From: Psococerastis gibbosa | Lineage: Eukaryota; Arthropoda; Insecta; Psocodea; Psocidae | Assembly: GCA_963971405.1 (NCBI GenBank) | Contig: OZ020490.1 | Coordinates: 30,653,464-30,717,463, forward strand | Direction: 5' to 3' | Length of the DNA stretch: 64,000 nucleotides | Shown: positions 37,101 to 43,100 of the stretch, in pieces | Layout of the letters: each line of letters starts with the position of its first letter | Position numbering within the stretch: position 1 is the first letter of the stretch | The notes under the pieces: generated by a model | Seen by the model: the letters and a program-made list of their open reading frames with translations, nothing else | Databases searched by the model: none | Told to the model about the DNA's origin: nothing | Made by a program: the position numbers and the translations under genes

Positions 37101-40100
37101 CATCACTAACTACAGGGTAAATCGACTTCGATGGCCAGGTGGTAACGTGCTTGCACTTGCGCAAGTCTTTACACGCCATGCGATCGGAGACGGGTCGTTA
37201 CTCATCACGGGTACTAACCTACAGAGGCGACTGAAGAGGTCAATCGGATACATTCATTAAATTTTTTGTATGCGATTAATCTTTAAAAAAAAATAATAAT
37301 AATAAATAAATAAAAACAGCAGCCGTATTATGGTGATTAACATAATACCGGGGTTTATTTTTTAATACCGCATTAGTAAAGTGTCACGTGACGGTGTTAA
37401 AATATGCGCGGAAAATTCAAATTAATAAATTATTAGAATACAAGAGAATGGTTGCATTGTTTTATAATTGAAGGTAATACATTAAAATGTACAGGTAGAA
37501 TTTGAAAATTTTTGTTAATTTTTTTTTGTTGAAAATTACTAATGTTATGAATAATTCCCAAATAACATAAAGTAAATTTTCATTTTCTTACCTGAAATAT
37601 TATTGCTAAAAAGAACCATTTGCAAATTAAACTGGTTTTATACTATACAATAGAATCAATAGTAGTAAATCAGTAAGATAAATAGTCAGTTTTTTTTAAG
37701 CTCCTATTTTTTACGAAATTTTCCTTTGACCATTTCTTACCTTTGCGGCTGTCGAAAGAGGAATTAATTACTTAAATAAAAAAATACACCATTCCAAGCT
37801 ATCATCTCAAGAGGCGAGTAAAAAGTAAGAAATACCGCTGTAAATTAAATTAAATAAATAAATATAAATTTGATCTGATGATTTTAGGTCCCATGTAATA
37901 AGACCTGAAATTAATTCAGACCTATCACTTTCTAACACGTTCAAAAAGAAAAATCCCAAGACAATAGGACTAATGTCCTAACTCCGTGTTTTACAAGCTG
38001 TAAGCAGGCACCAACCAGGTCCTAACCCCATGTTGTACGACCTGTAGGCCACAATGCAGGGCCAGGTACATGGACCTTGCCGGTGTTATTTCACAGTCAG
38101 GTAGAGCCCAGCCACCATACAGCGTGCCTGACGTAATTCAATAATGGCGTAGGTACACCTCAGTGGGTCGAAATCTGTCTGGCCTTCCTTGTCAACAATT
38201 CATTGATAGGGATGACAAGGTGGTAGAAGAACAATATACGGTAAGTATTTTAGGCACACTTCGTTTTAGGCTAACAATGAAGAATGATATAGCTCGGGTG
38301 TTGCAGTAGATTGGCTTAGGTGCCCATTCTACCGACCGGCTAGGGCTATTTACAAAAACGGTGATGTGGTAGCAGACATTCAAGACTTAGGCGGGGTTTC
38401 CATCGATCTCGCATTGCAGAATGCAAATGACATTGACGGAAATGTTTGTTTCTCTTTTTATAGAAATCTATTAAAATGTTTGTAATTAACATATCCCATG
38501 AAGCCATTTTTTAATTTTAGTTTGTTTGTTTGTGATTTTACTCTATGATTACTGATCAATTTTAAATATGGCATAGAGGAAACCAAACATATCATTTGCA
38601 TTCTGCAATGCGAGATCGGTGGAAACCCCACCTAAGTCTTGAATGTCTGCTACCACGTCACCGTTTTTGTAAATAGCCCTAGCCGGTCGGTGGAATGGGC
38701 GCCTGAACGGATGATCTACTATGTAGACTTCTAAGGCTTCTTGGAGGCTTCGCATATCAGCAAAATAACCGAAATTAGAGGCTATGAAAAAAACTGGACT
38801 CGACAGGATTCGAACCCGCGACCTACGCCTAAACAGGGCGTCATCTTAACCGCTGGACCACAAGCCCCGACAAGTTCACTCATCTCTAAACCCTCTACTT
38901 AAGCTCTTATTGGCATGATTCGTATTGCTTGACAGGTAAGGCGGGGATTCCACCAACGTCAATAGTGATATTAATTGTTTTTTGACGTGGTAGCAGACAT
39001 TTTTAGACAGTCTATTGACGTTGGTGGAATCCCCACCATAGCACAGCTACACAACTATCTAACGCTAACCTATCTATTCGTGAAGACATGTAGAGTAGTG
39101 CTACGGACTCTGGTTAGGTTAGGTTAGGTTATGCCTTTGACCTGAAAGGTTTTTGGTTCGAGTCCTACACTTCCTACATTTTCTGGCCATGCTTCGGAGG
39201 GCATGTAAAACAGGCGGTCCCTAGTCGAGTGTAAGAGAGGGCTTTATAGCCCAAACTCCGCTAGGTTGGCTTAGTAATAGAACAAAAAGTCCTTATATAT
39301 TTATATTTAACCATACAGGTCCAGAGTTTTCCATATCCCCTAATTTCGGTTATGATCTCTTCAAACAAAGTTAATTTAATGTCAGTGTTATATACAGGTA
39401 CATATGCATATACTGTATACATGAGTACATACTGTATACTTGTATGTCATATAATACAGCCATGTATCAGCAAAATGTTTGGAAGTACGCTTTCATATCG
39501 ACCACGGCCCATCATTTCGGATTATACAGCTTCATCGACATGTTTTCTATTCCATGACATCTCATTTAAGACTCTACGATTGATATTTTCTATGAAATTT
39601 TTAACACCCCTACCGACTGTCTATTAATAAATAAGGACTTTTTTGTTCTATTACTAAGCCAACCCAGCGGAAGGCTATAAAGCCCTCTCTTACAATCAAC
39701 TAGGAAGGCCCGGGACCGCCTGCTTTACACGCCCTCCGAATTATGGTCAGAAATTGCAGCCAGTGTGGGACTCGAACCAACAACCTTTCGGGCAAAAGTC
39801 AGAGTCCATACCAATACTCTACATGTCTTAGGCGGGGTTTCCACATACGTCAATGGTCAATGGTAAATATGGTTTTGACGTGGTAGCAGACATTTTTAGT
39901 ATGTCTTTAATGTCTGCTAAAACGTCAATACCACATTTACCATTGACATATGTGGAAACCCCGCCATAACTAATGTTCTTTCTCTTGCGCTATGCTGCTA
40001 GGACTCGTTTCAAAATATGTTAAAACCTCTTCGACTAAAATAGTTGACTCTTCCCTGTACAGTGGCTAGTAGTTCAAGGAACCATAAAATAATAAATACC

Positions 40101-43100
40101 AACTTGGCATCTACAAGGTGTCTTCCCATAGTTGGTTTATCGCACATTTTCCATGCGTTCGAAAAAAATGACAACACGAAAGATATAAAAAGACTTCCAC
40201 GACCTTTGGGTGTGCACCGACTATGGCGTCAGTTTGAATAGAAGAATAGAATAGAATAGAATATTTATTATATGCCAACAACAGAAATAAATCGATCCAA
40301 TAATGAAGGCATTTACAATAACAACACAATTAGCAATTTACAACACAGAAATATTTCAAAATTAAAATTAAAAGTAATTACGGTACGTAAGCGTTAATAG
40401 GCAATCGTCAATTCATTATGGCGGGGTTTCCACCGACCGGCAAGGGCTAAATACAAATACGGTGACGTGGTAACAGACATTCAACACTTAGGCGGTGATT
40501 CCACCGACCTCGCATTGCAGAATGCAAGTGGCATTGACGGAAATGTTTGTTTTACTCTATGCCATAGTTAAAATTGATCAATGATCATAGAGTAAAATCA
40601 CAAACAAACAAACTAAAATTAAAAAATGGCTTCATGGGATATGTTAATTACAAACATTTTAATAGATTTCTCTAAAAAGAAAAACAAACATTTCCGTCAA
40701 TGTCATTAGCATTCTGCAATGCGAGGTCGATGGAAACCCCGCCTAAGTCTTGAATGTCTGTTACCACGTCACCGTATTTGTATTTAGCCCTAGCCGCTCG
40801 GTGGAAACCGCGCCAAAACCCCGTAAACACATTTTTAACAGAGGTAGGCTGCAAAACGGGTCTAGATGACCGTGTTCGTTTATTGTTTTTAAAATTCTAG
40901 ACAGTGGAGCCTTGGATAGTGAATCAGCCACAAACAGAGTTCTTCATCTTGTGTTCCTCACATTGACTCTGAGCTGAACCCTTTCAAGTATAGTGGGGGC
41001 ATCTAGCATACTGTTTATTAACTTGTGGAAGAATATACAGTCCGCAGACACCCTCCTATTCCTAAGCGAGCTCATCACAAACTCAGCAAGAAGCTGTTTG
41101 GCAGAATACTGGGCCCACAAACTAGGAGTCTCAATCTCGGACATACAAAAGTAATAAAGTAAGTATAAAAGAACCGGTCCGAGTTTACTCGAACATGCTT
41201 TCCAATTTATCAAAATTAGTAGATAGAGAAAATGAGTAATTTCATGGTAAATAATTTTCCTATGGTTAAATTTCCGATATCTCGGGGAGGGGGGGGGGTG
41301 TCCACCTGACGTCACTGGAGGTGAGGTAAATTCTATATAGTTAATAGGTCAGACCAAAACATTGCCACACAGCAATAATGGCAAAGCACGCCATGCATTT
41401 GAGCGTGAATTTTCTATCATTTTTTCAAAAAAACATTTTTTGCACAAAACCAAATAGGTTTTTGGGCAAGTAACCTGTCCGGTTTCGTTACTCAATTTAT
41501 CACCTAAAACATACCTGAAGGTAGAAATCATCGATAGAAAGGTTTCGCAGAAAAATTATTTTTTAGTCATTTTTCATTAAAATTTAATTATTAGTATTTT
41601 TTTACCCCCAGAAGCAAACTATCAAGGGGCAAGCGACCCCCCGCATATTGTCAACATTAATAACGACTACAATATATGTAAATTTAAAAGAAATCGTTGG
41701 AGCCGTTTTGGAGAAATAATTTTTTTAGACGTTTTTATGAGTTTTTTGAAAATAAAACCCCCCCAAATTGAGTTAGCCCCAAATTAAAAAAAAAAATCCC
41801 GGGGTATGATTTTTGTGAACCTACATGCCGAATTTCATCGAAATCGACCTAGTAGTTTGCCCGGAAATAGATGAACAGACAGACAGAGCGACAGACAGAC
41901 AGACAGACAGAGCTACAGACAGACATTTTGTAAAAACCACTTTTTTGGGTTCCTGGGACCTCAAAACGTGTAAATCCGTTAAAATCTCGGAATCGAAAAT
42001 TTCGATCATCACAAAGCATTCCTTATACTACGTATAAATTGGAAAACAAAAATGTAACCTATAAAGCCCAAGACAGAACGGAAATTCCATGTGGGCTGCC
42101 TTCCGGGAAAACGGCTATCGTCCAGCTGTTAGTCATATAATTGGACTTGTATATGTACTCGGTTAAGTTAGGCTTTCGCCTGTTTCAATACGTCAATGGC
42201 AAGCTTGTCTCAGCTTGTCCATTATCGCTTGTACCCGGTGTAGGTTGACAGCCAGGGAAAGGGGAGTTGACTGACAGGGTGGACCTCCTCATTAAGCGCA
42301 TATTCCACCGACCGGCTAGGGCTAAATACAAATACGGTGACGTGGTAACAGACATTCAAGACTTAGGCGGGGTTTCCATCGACCTCGCATTGCAGAATGC
42401 TAATGACATTGACGGAAATGTTTGTTTTTCTTTTTATAGAAATCTATTAAAATGTTTGTAATTAACATATCCCATGAAGCCATTTTTTAATTTTAGTTTG
42501 TTTGTTTGTGATTTTACTCTATGATCATTGATCAATTTTAACTATGACATAGAGTAAAACAAACATTTCCGTCAATGTCATTTGCATTCTGCAATGCGAT
42601 GTCGGTGGAAACCCCGCCTAAGTCTAGAATGTCTGTTACCACGTCACTGTATTTAGCCCTAGCCGATCGGTGGAATAAGCGCCTTATAGTGGATTCCGAA
42701 CCACTAGAGGAACTTAGTAAAGTCACACGATTAAATCGGAGGTGACCAGGACTCGACACGTACTTTTTTTTTAAGGGTTAAATCGCATACAAACAATTCA
42801 ATTAACTTCTTCAATCGCCTCACTAAGTCACCTAAAAGGTACTTGTGTCGAGTTGCGACACGCCTCCGACCGCAAGGTGTGTAGATACTCGCACAAGTAC
42901 TAGCACGCTACAACCTTGCCACCGAAGTCGCTGCCTAAGCGCGTTATCATGTCCCACCATGTCCCCCTGCCAACGCCGTGCACACTACCAAGTTTGCCGC
43001 AGTTTGAAACATGTTCTGCTCTAATGGATTCAACATGGTAAGGCCGTTGACCGTCAGGCAGTGGACAGACGGACGAATTTATTTAATTCAGCACTGACCT

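Noticed and set aside
39110..39131. Telomeric TTAGG repeat remnant
   Set aside because: Only about four units of GGTTA in a SINE head; more likely local slippage than a telomere-derived insertion.
41821..42037. Frames rich in Cys/Leu/Ser or Thr/Asp repeats over GACA tracts (also at 52434, 52653, 58319, 61578, 63189)
   Set aside because: Translations of a tetranucleotide tract within family D repeats, not genes.
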